In this document: in pieces, positions 7,809 through 15,031 of the stretch
How positions within the stretch are numbered: position 1 is the first letter of the stretch
How the letters are laid out: the number at the start of each line of letters is the position of its first letter
Assembly: GCA_964370855.1 (NCBI GenBank)
Contig: CAYJMF010000049.1
Span: forward strand, 1 to 35,093
Origin: JAKLKS01 sp964370855
GTDB taxonomy: Bacteria > Planctomycetota > JAJSAM01 > JAKLKS01
Direction: 5' to 3'
DNA length: 35,093 bases
Notes under the pieces: generated by a model
The model's database searches: none
Told to the model about the DNA's origin: nothing
Seen by the model: the letters and a program-made list of their open reading frames with translations, nothing else
Position numbers and translations under genes: made by a program

Positions 7809-9784
7809 TACTCCTCGAAGGCGGCGATCTTCCCTGCCACCGCGCTGGCGGCGACGGTGAGGGGGGAGGCTAGCCAGAGCTTGCCGGGGCCGGAGCGGCC
7901 CTTGAAGTTGCGGTTGATGGCGGAGACGGTCACCTGGTCGGCGGTCGCCGACACGCCGGGCCCGCAGCCGATGCAGGCGCCGCAGCCCGGCGGGATCACC
8001 GTCACCCCGGTCTTCTCGAAGATCTCCACGTACCCCTTCGCCTTCGCGTAGGCCGCCACGTCCTCGGACCCGTACTGGATGAAGAACGCGACCCCCGGCG
8101 CCACCCGCTTCCCGGCGTCGAGCGCCGCCTTCATCACCCGCGCGTACATGTCGAGGTCGTCCCGCTTCCCCGCCGTGCAGGAGCCGCCGTAGGCGATGTC
8201 GATGCGCACGTCCCCGATGGCCTCCACCTCGGCCCCGTTGGTCGGGTCCGAGGGGATCCCCTTGTCCGGGTCCCCCGGCGTCGCCACCATGGGCTTGATC
8301 TCCGCGAGATCGATGCGGTGCACCCCGCCGTGGTACGTCGCCCCGGCATCGGGCGCCACGGCCCGCTTCCGCGCCACCGCGACGTCGAAACCCGGCCGCC
8401 GCTCCGCGAGCCACTTCATCGCCACCTCGTCGGCCTCGCAGATCCCCGTCTTCGCCGTGCACTCCGTCGCCATGTTCGTCAGCGTCGCCCGCTCGTCCAT
8501 GGAGATGGAGGCGAGCCCGGGACCCCCGAACTCCATCACCCGGTCCAGCGTCTCCTGCCGCCGCGCGAAGGTCGCGAGGATGTGCAGGATGAGGTCCTTG
8601 GCCGCGACCCCGGGGCGGAACTTCCCGTGCAGTTCGAACCGGATCGACTCCGGCACCGTGACGTTCGTGAACCCCGCGTGGGCGAGTGCGGCGTACTCCG
8701 TCGCCCCCACTCCCCAGGCGAGCGCGTTGTTCCCCCCGCCCATGCAGGTGTGGGAATCCGTCGCCTGCACGAGGTCCCCCGGGTCGAGGAACTTCTCCCG
8801 CGCCACCTGGTGGCAGATGCCCGGCGACACCCCGTCCTTCGCCGCGTAGTCCCGCACCCCGGTGTGCCGTTGGAACTCGTTCTGGAGGTCGCGCAGCAGC
8901 TGGATCTTCGCGGAGAAGGGCGCCATCCGGGGCACCCCGTCGGCGTAGATGAGGTGGTCCTCGAAGACCGCGAGCTTCGACGCGTTCTTCACCCCGTAGC
9001 CCGGCCCGTACTCCTCGCGGAGGAAGTGGTGGACCTGGGCCGTCGTGAACTCGTGGGAGTAGCCGGCGTCCACGTTCACCATCACCGCGTCCCCGGGCTC
9101 GAGCACCGTGGACTCGGGGAGCCCGACGAGGTGGCGCGCGAGGATCTTCTCCGCCATGGTGCGAGGGCGGGGCTTCCTCTCCGGCAGGGGAGGGACCTTC
9201 ACCCGCCCCTCGGCCAGCGCCTTGCTGAAGGGGAAGAGCCCGCCGTGCTCCACGATGAGCCGCTCCACCGGGTCCATGCCCTTCGTGAACTCCGCGAGGG
9301 GGACCTTCTCCCCCTTCTGCAGGCGGCGGAGCACCGCGTGGTCCGCCATGAGCACGCCCTGGCTGATGTTGTTGCGCGCGTGGATGGGGGCGAAGGAGGC
9401 GGCGACGGCGATGCGGATGCCGCTCCACTTCTCCGCCTGCACCGCCGTCTCGCGGGAGGAGCCGGTCCCCTTGCGGAAGCCGGACACGATGACCTCGAAG
9501 TTCCCGTCGCGGAGCGCGTCCTGCTCGAAGAGCCGCTTCCCGTCCACGACGAGCCCGGCGTAGGCGTTGCGCGCGATGTCCTCGGGCCGGTAGTCGAAGC
9601 AGACCCAGGCCGGGGTCATGGCGTCGGTGTTCACGTCGTCGAGGAGGTCCTCGACCTTCACCGCGTCCATGGTCAGGTCGACCTCGCCGCGGAGCTGGCG
9701 GCGGATGAGGGCGGGGTCCTTGGTGAGGAAGAGGACCCGCTTCCCGGGGTTCAGGGAGACGGTGCGGGGGGCGGGATCGGTCAT
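7808..9784 (-). CDS. Aconitase/isopropylmalate-dehydratase family hydro-lyase, swivel domain first
   Basis: This 658-residue [4Fe-4S] hydro-lyase has the family's catalytic motifs, but the swivel (LeuD-like) domain is N-terminal. About residues 55-170 carry GTGSSRETA and AAASFAPIHARN. The LeuC-like catalytic core follows, with cluster ligand Cys347 in DSHTCMGGG and further ligands in the CGACIGC segment (601-607). In AcnA the swivel domain is C-terminal. In AcnB it precedes the core but is itself preceded by a HEAT-like domain, which is missing here. The substrate could be aconitate, isopropylmalate, homoaconitate or a methylated analogue, and I cannot decide. A TAGGAT hexamer 9 nt upstream of the ATG supports the start. 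Confidence 0.88.
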   Translation of the reverse strand: MTDPAPRTVSLNPGKRVLFLTKDPALIRRQLRGEVDLTMDAVKVEDLLDDVNTDAMTPAWVCFDYRPEDIARNAYAGLVVDGKRLFEQDALRDGNFEVIVSGFRKGTGSSRETAVQAEKWSGIRIAVAASFAPIHARNNISQGVLMADHAVLRRLQKGEKVPLAEFTKGMDPVERLIVEHGGLFPFSKALAEGRVKVPPLPERKPRPRTMAEKILARHLVGLPESTVLEPGDAVMVNVDAGYSHEFTTAQVHHFLREEYGPGYGVKNASKLAVFEDHLIYADGVPRMAPFSAKIQLLRDLQNEFQRHTGVRDYAAKDGVSPGICHQVAREKFLDPGDLVQATDSHTCMGGGNNALAWGVGATEYAALAHAGFTNVTVPESIRFELHGKFRPGVAAKDLILHILATFARRQETLDRVMEFGGPGLASISMDERATLTNMATECTAKTGICEADEVAMKWLAERRPGFDVAVARKRAVAPDAGATYHGGVHRIDLAEIKPMVATPGDPDKGIPSDPTNGAEVEAIGDVRIDIAYGGSCTAGKRDDLDMYARVMKAALDAGKRVAPGVAFFIQYGSEDVAAYAKAKGYVEIFEKTGVTVIPPGCGACIGCGPGVSATADQVTVSAINRNFKGRSGPGKLWLASPLTVAASAVAGKIAAFEE

Positions 9785-9793
9785 GGGGCCGCG

Positions 9794-9819
9794 ATCCTAG
9801 ATCGTCCCCGCGCGCGGGG
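9794..9819 (-). promoter_or_regulatory. Candidate -10 element and adjacent palindrome before the aconitase-family gene
   Basis: On the minus strand TAGGAT (9799-9794) is followed by 9 nt and the ATG at 9784. Just upstream lies a perfect 14-nt palindrome CCCCGCGCGCGGGG (9806-9819), which could be an operator, but simple GC-rich composition could also produce it. Confidence 0.4.
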
Positions 9820-9878
9820 GAAACTCCACCCCCGCCGGGGCGGCGGGAGTCACGGGAATCGGAGGGGAGCGCCCTTCC

Positions 9879-10625
9879 TCACCCCCGGCAGTGCCTCCCC
9901 CCATCGACCCGGAGGATCTCCCCCGTCACGAAGTCCGGCCCCTCCACGAAGAAGGCCACCGCCTCGGCGACCTCCTCCGGCGTCCCGAGGCGGCCCGCGG
10001 GGATGAGCTTCTCCAGGGTCCGCCTGAGGGAGGGGGAGGCGCCCGCGGGCAGGAGGATCGCCCCCGGGGCCACGGCGTTCACCTGGATCTCCGGGGCGAG
10101 GTCCCGGGCCAGCGCCAGGGTGAGCCCGTGGAGCCCGGCCTTGCTCGCCGCGTAGGCGGGGTGGTCGGCCAGCGGACGCTCGGCGTGGATGTCCCCGAGA
10201 TTGACGATCTTCCCCCGGCGGCGGCGCTTCATGCCCGGCGCGACGGCGCGGCAGAGCAGGTAGGGCGCGACGAGGTTCACGGAGAGGTGCTCCGCGAGGT
10301 CCGCCGCCGTGGACTCGAGGAAGGGGGTCCGCCGGAAGACGGAGGCGTTGTTGACGAGCACCGCCACGGGCCCGAGCCCCTTCTCCACGGCGGCGGCCAG
10401 GCGCGCGGCGGCGCCGGGGCGGGAGAGATCCGCGGGGAAGGCCCGCGCCTCGCCGCCGGCGGCGCGGATGCGGCGCACGGTCTCCGCCGCGCCGGCCCGG
10501 TCGGAGCGGCAGTGCACGGCCACCCGGCAGCCCCCCCGGGCGAGGCGGAACGCGACGGCGCGGCCGATGCGATCGGCGGCGCCGGTGACGAGGGCGACGG
10601 AACCCGCGGGGATCATCCGTCCCAT
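9879..10625 (-). CDS. SDR-family pteridine reductase-like oxidoreductase (FolM/PTR1 type)
   Basis: This 248-residue short-chain dehydrogenase has the cofactor motif TGAADRIG near the N-terminus. An Arg sits where FolM/PTR1 proteins carry a basic residue that selects NADPH. It also has the NNAS motif. The active-site serine of ordinary SDRs is replaced by Asp in NLGDIHAERPL, followed by the YAASK Tyr/Lys pair. The Asp-Tyr-Lys arrangement and the surrounding wording are typical of pteridine reductases and dihydromonapterin reductases. Expected chemistry is NADPH-dependent reduction of a dihydropterin in the cytoplasm. The gene lies upstream of the aconitase-family gene on the same strand with a 94-nt gap, and is divergent from ppk1. 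No -10-like hexamer is obvious at its start. Confidence 0.82.
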   Translation of the reverse strand: MGRMIPAGSVALVTGAADRIGRAVAFRLARGGCRVAVHCRSDRAGAAETVRRIRAAGGEARAFPADLSRPGAAARLAAAVEKGLGPVAVLVNNASVFRRTPFLESTAADLAEHLSVNLVAPYLLCRAVAPGMKRRRRGKIVNLGDIHAERPLADHPAYAASKAGLHGLTLALARDLAPEIQVNAVAPGAILLPAGASPSLRRTLEKLIPAGRLGTPEEVAEAVAFFVEGPDFVTGEILRVDGGRHCRG

Positions 10626-10851
10626 TCTGCCCTCCCCCGGCCCCGGGAACCACCTCCCCGCCCCCCGGGAGGAGTCACGCCCCGGGGGTTGCCGGGCGTC
10701 ACTTGGTGGCGCCCCGGGGGCGCCCCCGCGGGGCCCCGGAGGGGAGAATAACGGGTGAAGCAGGGCCGGATCCGGCCGGATCCTGAAGGAAATCTACGGA
10801 ATGCTCCCGAAGCCCACCGCCCCTCGCTTGGAGGAGAGCCCCCTCCCCGCC

Positions 10852-10857
10852 TACCCT
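10852..10857 (+). promoter_or_regulatory. Candidate -10 element and ribosome binding site of ppk1
   Basis: TACCCT lies 12 nt upstream of the ATG at 10870. Between them is an AGGGGGA run (10858-10864) that can serve as a Shine-Dalgarno site. Together they favour the start at 10870 over the in-frame ATG at 10801. The rest of 10626-10869 is GC-rich divergent intergenic sequence in which I see nothing further. Confidence 0.4.
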
Positions 10858-10869
10858 AGGGGGATCCCC

Positions 10870-13065
10870 ATGACCGCCGATGCCGCCCGCCCCGCCAAGA
10901 TCCCCCTGAAGAAGCACGAGTACCTCCTCAACCGGGAGCTCTCGTGGCTCGCCTTCAACGGGCGCGTCCTCGGCGAGGCCCAGGATCCCGAGGTCCCGCT
11001 CCTCGAGCGTCTCAAGTTCCTGGCCATCCTCTCCAGCAACCTCGACGAGTTCTTCATGATCCGGGTGGCGGGCCTCCTTCGGGCCGTCCTCTCCGGGGAC
11101 AACTCCGCCTCCCCCGACGGCCGCACCCCCCAGGTGCAGAGGGAGGAGCTCTCCGCCGAGGTCCACCGCATGATCGACGAGGGCATGCGGGTGTACCGGG
11201 AGGAGCTCCGCCCGGAGCTGGCGCGCAACGGGATCCGCCTCCTCGACCCGGCGGATCTCGACGCCGCCCAGCGGTCCCAGGTGGGCGAGTTCTTCCACCG
11301 GGACGTCTACCCCGTCCTCACCCCGCTCGCCGTCGATCCCGGCCACCCCTTCCCCCACCTCTTCAACAAGACCATCAACCTCGCCGTGATGCTGGAACGG
11401 GACGACGGCTCGGAGCACTTCGGCATCGTGCAGGTGCCGCGGACCCTCGACCGCCTCGTCCGCCTGCCGGCCCCCGAGGGGGAGCACCACTTCCTCTTCC
11501 TCGACGCCGTCATCCGGATGCACCTCGACGAGCTCTTCGCCGGCTACGCCGTGCGCAGCGCCCACTACTTCCGCGTCACCCGCGACGGCGACCTCGCCAT
11601 CGAGGAGGAGGAGGAGGACCCGCTCCTCTACGCCATCGAGCGCCAGCTGCGCCAGCGGGAGTGGGGGATCGCCGTGCGCCTGGAGGTCGAGGCGGGGATG
11701 CCGGAGAACGTCGAGCGGGTCCTGAAGGAGGCCCTGGACGTGGACGGCCTCGACGCCTACACCGTCGCCGGCCCGCTCCAGATGTCGGACCTGATGGCCA
11801 TCGCCACCCTCAACCACCTACCCGCGCTCCGCGATCCCCCCTTCGCGCAGGGGGTCCGCTCCCCCCTCCGCGAGGAGGAGGATCTCTTCGCCCTCGTGGC
11901 GCGGCAGGACGTGCTCCTGCACCACCCCTACGAGTCCTTCGACACCGTGGTCCGCTTCGTGAGCGCCGCGGCGGAGGACCCGGGCGTCCTGGCCATCAAG
12001 CAGACCCTCTACCGCACCAGCGGCGACTCCCCCGTGGTGGACGCCCTCGCCCGGGCCGCCGAGAACGGCAAGCAGGTCACCGCCATCATCGAGCTGCGGG
12101 CCCGCTTCGACGAGGGGTCCAACATCGCATGGGCCCGCGCCCTGGAGCGGGCCGGGGCCCACGTGATCTACGGGCTCGTCGGGCTCAAGACCCACTGCAA
12201 GCAGACCCTCGTCGTCCGCCGGGAGGACGGGGGGCTCCGCCGCTACGCCCACCTCTCCACGGGCAACTACAACCCCGTCACGGCGCGGCTCTACACCGAC
12301 CTCGGGATGCTGACGGCGGACCCGGACATCACCGCCGACATCAGCGACCTCTTCAACCTGCTCACGGGCTACGCCCGGCCGCCGAAGTGGCGGAGCATCA
12401 TGACGGCGCCCCAGGGGCTCAAGGACCGGATGCTCGAGCTCATCGAGGCGGAGCGCCGCGAGGCCGAGGAGGGCCGCCCCGCGCGGATCCTCGCCAAGAT
12501 GAACTCCCTCGTGGACCGCGAGGTCATCAAGTCCCTCCTCCAGGCGTGCCGGGCCGGGGTGGACGTGGACCTCGTGGTGCGCGGCATCTGCTGCGTGCGG
12601 CCCGGCGTCGAGGGGGTGAGCGAGCGCCTGCGGATCCGGTCCGTCGTGGACCGCTTCCTCGAGCACGAGCGGATCTTCGTCTTCGGCACCGGGGAGCGGA
12701 CCCGCATGTTCCTCTCCAGCGCCGACTGGATGCCCCGCAACTTCCTCCGCCGGGTCGAGCTCTGCTGGCCCGTGAAGGACAGGGCCATCCAGAAGCGCAT
12801 CTTCGACGAGATCCTCCACGCCTCCTTCAACGACAACCGCAAGGCCTGGAACCTGCGCCCCGACGGGAACTACGAGCGGGCGCGGCCCGTGGACGGCAGG
12901 CCCGTGCTCCGCAGCCAGGCCTGGCTCATCGACATCGAGCACCAGGCCGCGGCCGCGGTGCGCCCGGTGAAGCACGGCAAGGCCTTCGCCATGCGGCGCC
13001 CCTCCGGCGTCGGCGTGAAGGCCCGCAGGACGGCGGCCCGGAAGAAGCCGCCGCGGAAGCCGTGA
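10870..13065 (+). CDS. ppk1: Polyphosphate kinase 1
   Basis: This 731-residue enzyme reversibly transfers the ATP gamma-phosphate to polyphosphate. The N-terminal domain begins with the family hallmark NRELSWLAFNGRVL and continues KFLAILSSNLDEFFMIRVAG. The two phospholipase-D-like catalytic domains carry the autophosphorylated His442 in GLKTHCKQ and the second conserved His599 in EHERIFVF, with FDEGSNI, HLSTGNYN and PRNFLRRVE nearby. Length is typical. A basic C-terminal tail (RRTAARKKPPRKP) follows. The TGA stop overlaps the GTG of the next gene as GTGA, so ppk1 and the two selenoprotein-like genes downstream appear to be one operon. Confidence 0.97.
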   Translation: MTADAARPAKIPLKKHEYLLNRELSWLAFNGRVLGEAQDPEVPLLERLKFLAILSSNLDEFFMIRVAGLLRAVLSGDNSASPDGRTPQVQREELSAEVHRMIDEGMRVYREELRPELARNGIRLLDPADLDAAQRSQVGEFFHRDVYPVLTPLAVDPGHPFPHLFNKTINLAVMLERDDGSEHFGIVQVPRTLDRLVRLPAPEGEHHFLFLDAVIRMHLDELFAGYAVRSAHYFRVTRDGDLAIEEEEEDPLLYAIERQLRQREWGIAVRLEVEAGMPENVERVLKEALDVDGLDAYTVAGPLQMSDLMAIATLNHLPALRDPPFAQGVRSPLREEEDLFALVARQDVLLHHPYESFDTVVRFVSAAAEDPGVLAIKQTLYRTSGDSPVVDALARAAENGKQVTAIIELRARFDEGSNIAWARALERAGAHVIYGLVGLKTHCKQTLVVRREDGGLRRYAHLSTGNYNPVTARLYTDLGMLTADPDITADISDLFNLLTGYARPPKWRSIMTAPQGLKDRMLELIEAERREAEEGRPARILAKMNSLVDREVIKSLLQACRAGVDVDLVVRGICCVRPGVEGVSERLRIRSVVDRFLEHERIFVFGTGERTRMFLSSADWMPRNFLRRVELCWPVKDRAIQKRIFDEILHASFNDNRKAWNLRPDGNYERARPVDGRPVLRSQAWLIDIEHQAAAAVRPVKHGKAFAMRRPSGVGVKARRTAARKKPPRKP

Positions 13066-13589
13066 AGCCCCGGCTTCGGACCCTCGCGGCCGCCGAGGTC
13101 GATGCCTCGGTGAAGCCGGACTTCGAGGCCTTCCTCAAGGCGCGGGGCAACGTCCCCAACCTCTTCGCCACCCTCGCCCGCCGCCCGGCCTACATGCGCG
13201 CCGCGGCGGCGCTGCTCCGGGAGGCGCTGGCCCCGGGCGAGGTCCCGGTGCGGCTGAAGGAACTGATCGCGGTCCGCGTGTCGCGGCTCAACGGCTGCGA
13301 GTACTGAATCGCCTCCCACACGAAGCTCGCCCGGGGGGCGGGAGCGACGGAGGCCGACCTCGCGGCGGCGGTGGACGCGACCTGCGGGGCCCTGGCGCCT
13401 CCCGAGAAAGCGGCGCTGCTCCTGGCCTCCGCCATGACCGCCGTCGGCGGCCGCGTCCCCGACGACCTCTACGCCGAGGTCCGCTCCCATTGGTCCGAGA
13501 CGGCCATCGTGGAGATCGCCGCCGTGGCCGGCGCCTTCGCCATGTACAACCGGCTCGCCAACGCGCTGCAGGTCGAGGTCACGAAGTAG
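13062..13589 (+). CDS. AhpD-like (carboxymuconolactone decarboxylase family) selenoprotein, CxxU, in-frame TGA read as Sec82
   Basis: The frame from GTG 13062 to TAG 13589 is open except for one TGA at 13305-13307. Read through, it gives 175 residues of an AhpD-like thiol peroxidase/disulfide reductase. The core motif of this family is CxxCxxxH. Here it is Cys79-Glu-Tyr-Sec82-Ile-Ala-Ser-His86, with the TGA exactly at the second Cys. Glu67, 12 residues before Cys79, matches the spacing of the catalytic Glu in mycobacterial AhpD. Sequence after the TGA stays family-like (IASHTKLARGAGATE, then VEIAAVAGAFAMYNRLANAL to a normal end), and the next in-frame Met is only at residue 104. A SECIS-like hairpin follows the TGA. 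TGA is a normal stop elsewhere here, so recoding is local. A nonsense mutation or sequencing error is less likely but not excluded. The start overlaps the ppk1 stop (GTGA). Confidence 0.87.
13311..13354 (+). promoter_or_regulatory. Putative bacterial SECIS hairpin 1
   Basis: Outer stem GCCTCC (13311-13316) pairs with GGAGGC (13349-13354). The inner stem GCTC (13325-13328) pairs with GAGC (13342-13345), then GCC pairs with GGC, with a 2-nt bulge. The 5-nt apical loop CGGGG starts 25 nt after the TGA and has G as its second base. Placement and a loop G agree with known bacterial SECIS requirements for SelB binding. Confidence 0.6.
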
Positions 13590-13608
13590 GGGGGAGGAGC
13601 CGGGGTGG

Positions 13609-13643
13609 TACCCTCGGAACCCGGTGGCGCGCCCGGGAGGGAC
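13609..13643 (+). promoter_or_regulatory. Candidate internal promoter and RBS of the Trx/PDZ gene
   Basis: TACCCT at 13609-13614 could be a -10 element. GGGAGGG at 13635-13641 is a good Shine-Dalgarno match shortly before the ATG at 13647. The gene may be read both from the ppk1 transcript and from its own promoter. Confidence 0.35.
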
Positions 13644-13646
13644 CCC

Positions 13647-14915
13647 ATGAACCGCGGCTCCGCAGGTCGTTGGCTTCTCGTGATCCTGGCGGCGCTGCCG
13701 CTCCTCGCCGCCGCGTCGGATTCCGGCGAGAAGCTCCGGGCGCTCCTCAAGGACGGCGAACTCTCCGGGGACTGGGTCTACGACGATCTCGACGGGGCGC
13801 TCAAGCGGGCCGGGAAGGAGGGGAAGCCGGTCCTCGCCGTGCTCCGCTGCGTCCCCTGAGGACCCTGCAAGGAGCTCGACGCGCAGTTGGCGCGTCGCGG
13901 TGACCCGGCGCTGGCTTCCCTGATGGACCGCTTCGTCTGCGTGCGGCTCGTGCAGATGAAGGGGCTCGACCTCGGACGGCTCCAGTTCGACGGGGACCAG
14001 ACCCTCGCGGCCTTCCTCCTCGAGGCCGACGGGACGGTGCTCGGCCGCTGGGGCTCGCGGTCCGCGGGGCGGAAGGAGTCGGAGAAGGAGATCTCCCTCG
14101 CGGGCTTCCGCGCGGCCCTCGAGGGCGCGCTGGAACTCCACGCCGGGTTCCCGGGCAACCGGGAGGCCCTCGCGGGGAAGCAGGGCGGGAAGGTGCCCTT
14201 CTCCCGCGTCGAGCAGGTGGCGGATCTCCGGGAGCGCATGAAGGAGGACCTCCCCCGCGGCTGCATCCACTGCCACAACGTGCCCGAGGCGGAGCGGAAG
14301 GCGGCGCGGGCGGCGCGGAAGCCCCTTCCGGAGCCCCTCATGTACCCCTACCCGATGCCGGAGCGGCTCGGCCTCCGGCTCGATCGGGACACGAGGGCGG
14401 TGGTGAAGTCCGTGGACGAGGGGAGCGCCGCCGCGGCGGCGGGCCTCGCCGCCGGGGACCGGCTCCTCTCGCTCGAGGGACAGCCCCTCCTCTCGACGGC
14501 GGACGTCCAGTGGGTGCTCCACCACGCCCCCGACGAGGGGAGGATCGGGGCGCGAATCCTGCGGAAGTCGGGGAAGGAGGAGGAGATCGCCCTCGCCCTC
14601 GCCCCGGGATGGCGGAAGTACGACAGCACCTGGCGGGAGTCCTTCTGGCAAGTCCGCCCCGGGTTCAACTGCGTGCCCGCCGAGGGCGGGCTCTCCGTCA
14701 AGTTCATCTTCCCGAACCAGGAATCCGGGAAGGCGGCGCGGAAGGCCGGGCTCCAGCAGGGGGACCTCGTCGTCGAGGTGGACGGGAAGCCCGCCCCGGC
14801 GACGGAGACGGAGTTCCTGGACCACGTCCTGCGCGAGAGGCTGCCGGGGCAGACGCTCAGGCTCGTCGTGGTTCGGAAGGGGAAGCGGGAGGCGATCCAG
14901 GTTCCGCTGCTGTAG
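13647..14915 (+). CDS. Secreted thioredoxin-like / CXXCH / double-PDZ selenoprotein, in-frame TGA read as Sec71
   Basis: The frame from ATG 13647 to TAG 14915 contains one TGA (13857-13859). Read through, it gives 422 residues. There is a signal peptide (about 1-25, hydrophobic LLVILAALPLLAAAS). Next comes a thioredoxin-like domain whose active site is Cys68-Val-Pro-Sec71-Gly-Pro-Cys74, preceded by GKPVLAVLR. UGPC exactly replaces thioredoxin's CGPC. A CIHCH motif (Cys206, Cys209, His210) could bind c-type heme. Two PDZ-like modules follow (about 232-320 and 335-422; AAGLAAGDRLLSLEG and KAGLQQGDLVVEVDG). A perfect 7-bp hairpin lies 17 nt after the TGA. Both half-frames join without frameshift, and coding character is continuous. 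As I recall, Trx/PDZ proteins with Cys or Sec forms are a known family. The role is presumably periplasmic thiol redox or a peroxide response; substrate unknown. Confidence 0.87.
13877..13897 (+). promoter_or_regulatory. Putative bacterial SECIS hairpin 2
   Basis: Stem CGACGCG (13877-13883) pairs perfectly with CGCGTCG (13891-13897). The loop CAGTTGG can close one more C-G pair to leave AGTTG. The stem begins 17 nt after the TGA at 13857-13859 and the loop lies about 25 nt after it, with G as the second loop base, as expected for a SelB-binding SECIS. Confidence 0.68.
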
Positions 14916-14924
14916 CTGGCGGGA

Positions 14925-15031
14925 GGGGAATACGGTATCCGACCCGTTTGATCGGAGTTGAACGACCGTCGTCGCCGGGCTGGAGGCCCCTTGCCCCAAC
15001 TCCGATGAATTGGGTCGGGTACCGTATCCCC
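14925..15031. repeat. Full-length inverted-repeat element (about 36-nt arms)
   Basis: The left arm (14925-14960, starting GGGGAATACGGTATCCGACC) and right arm (14996-15031) are complementary with a few mismatches and one extra base. The 35-nt centre is not repeated elsewhere in the window. The right arm directly abuts the TAG stop of fdhA. A solo arm of the same family follows the kinase stop at 3077-3112. Sitting between convergent genes, the hairpin may also stop transcription from both sides. Confidence 0.85.

Noticed and set aside
10626..10800. G/C-rich palindromes between the SDR gene and ppk1 as an operator or terminator
   Set aside because: Several short CCGG/CCCCGGGG-type palindromes occur, but none is longer or better placed than expected from composition.
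10944..13061. Open frame inside ppk1 joined to the AhpD N-terminus
   Set aside because: It is a shadow frame of ppk1 that happens to be in phase with the AhpD-like gene. The real start is the GTG at 13062.
13062..13589. Nonsense mutation or sequencing error making a pseudogene instead of Sec
   Set aside because: The TGA replaces exactly the redox Cys, the frame resumes without shift, and a SECIS-like hairpin follows. The same coincidence occurs again in the next gene, which is improbable for random errors. It cannot be fully excluded without selABCD evidence.
13887..14915. Separate shorter gene starting at an in-frame ATG or alternative start after the TGA
   Set aside because: It would lack the signal peptide and the first half of the thioredoxin-like domain, leaving an orphan GPC. 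No ribosome binding site is evident there.
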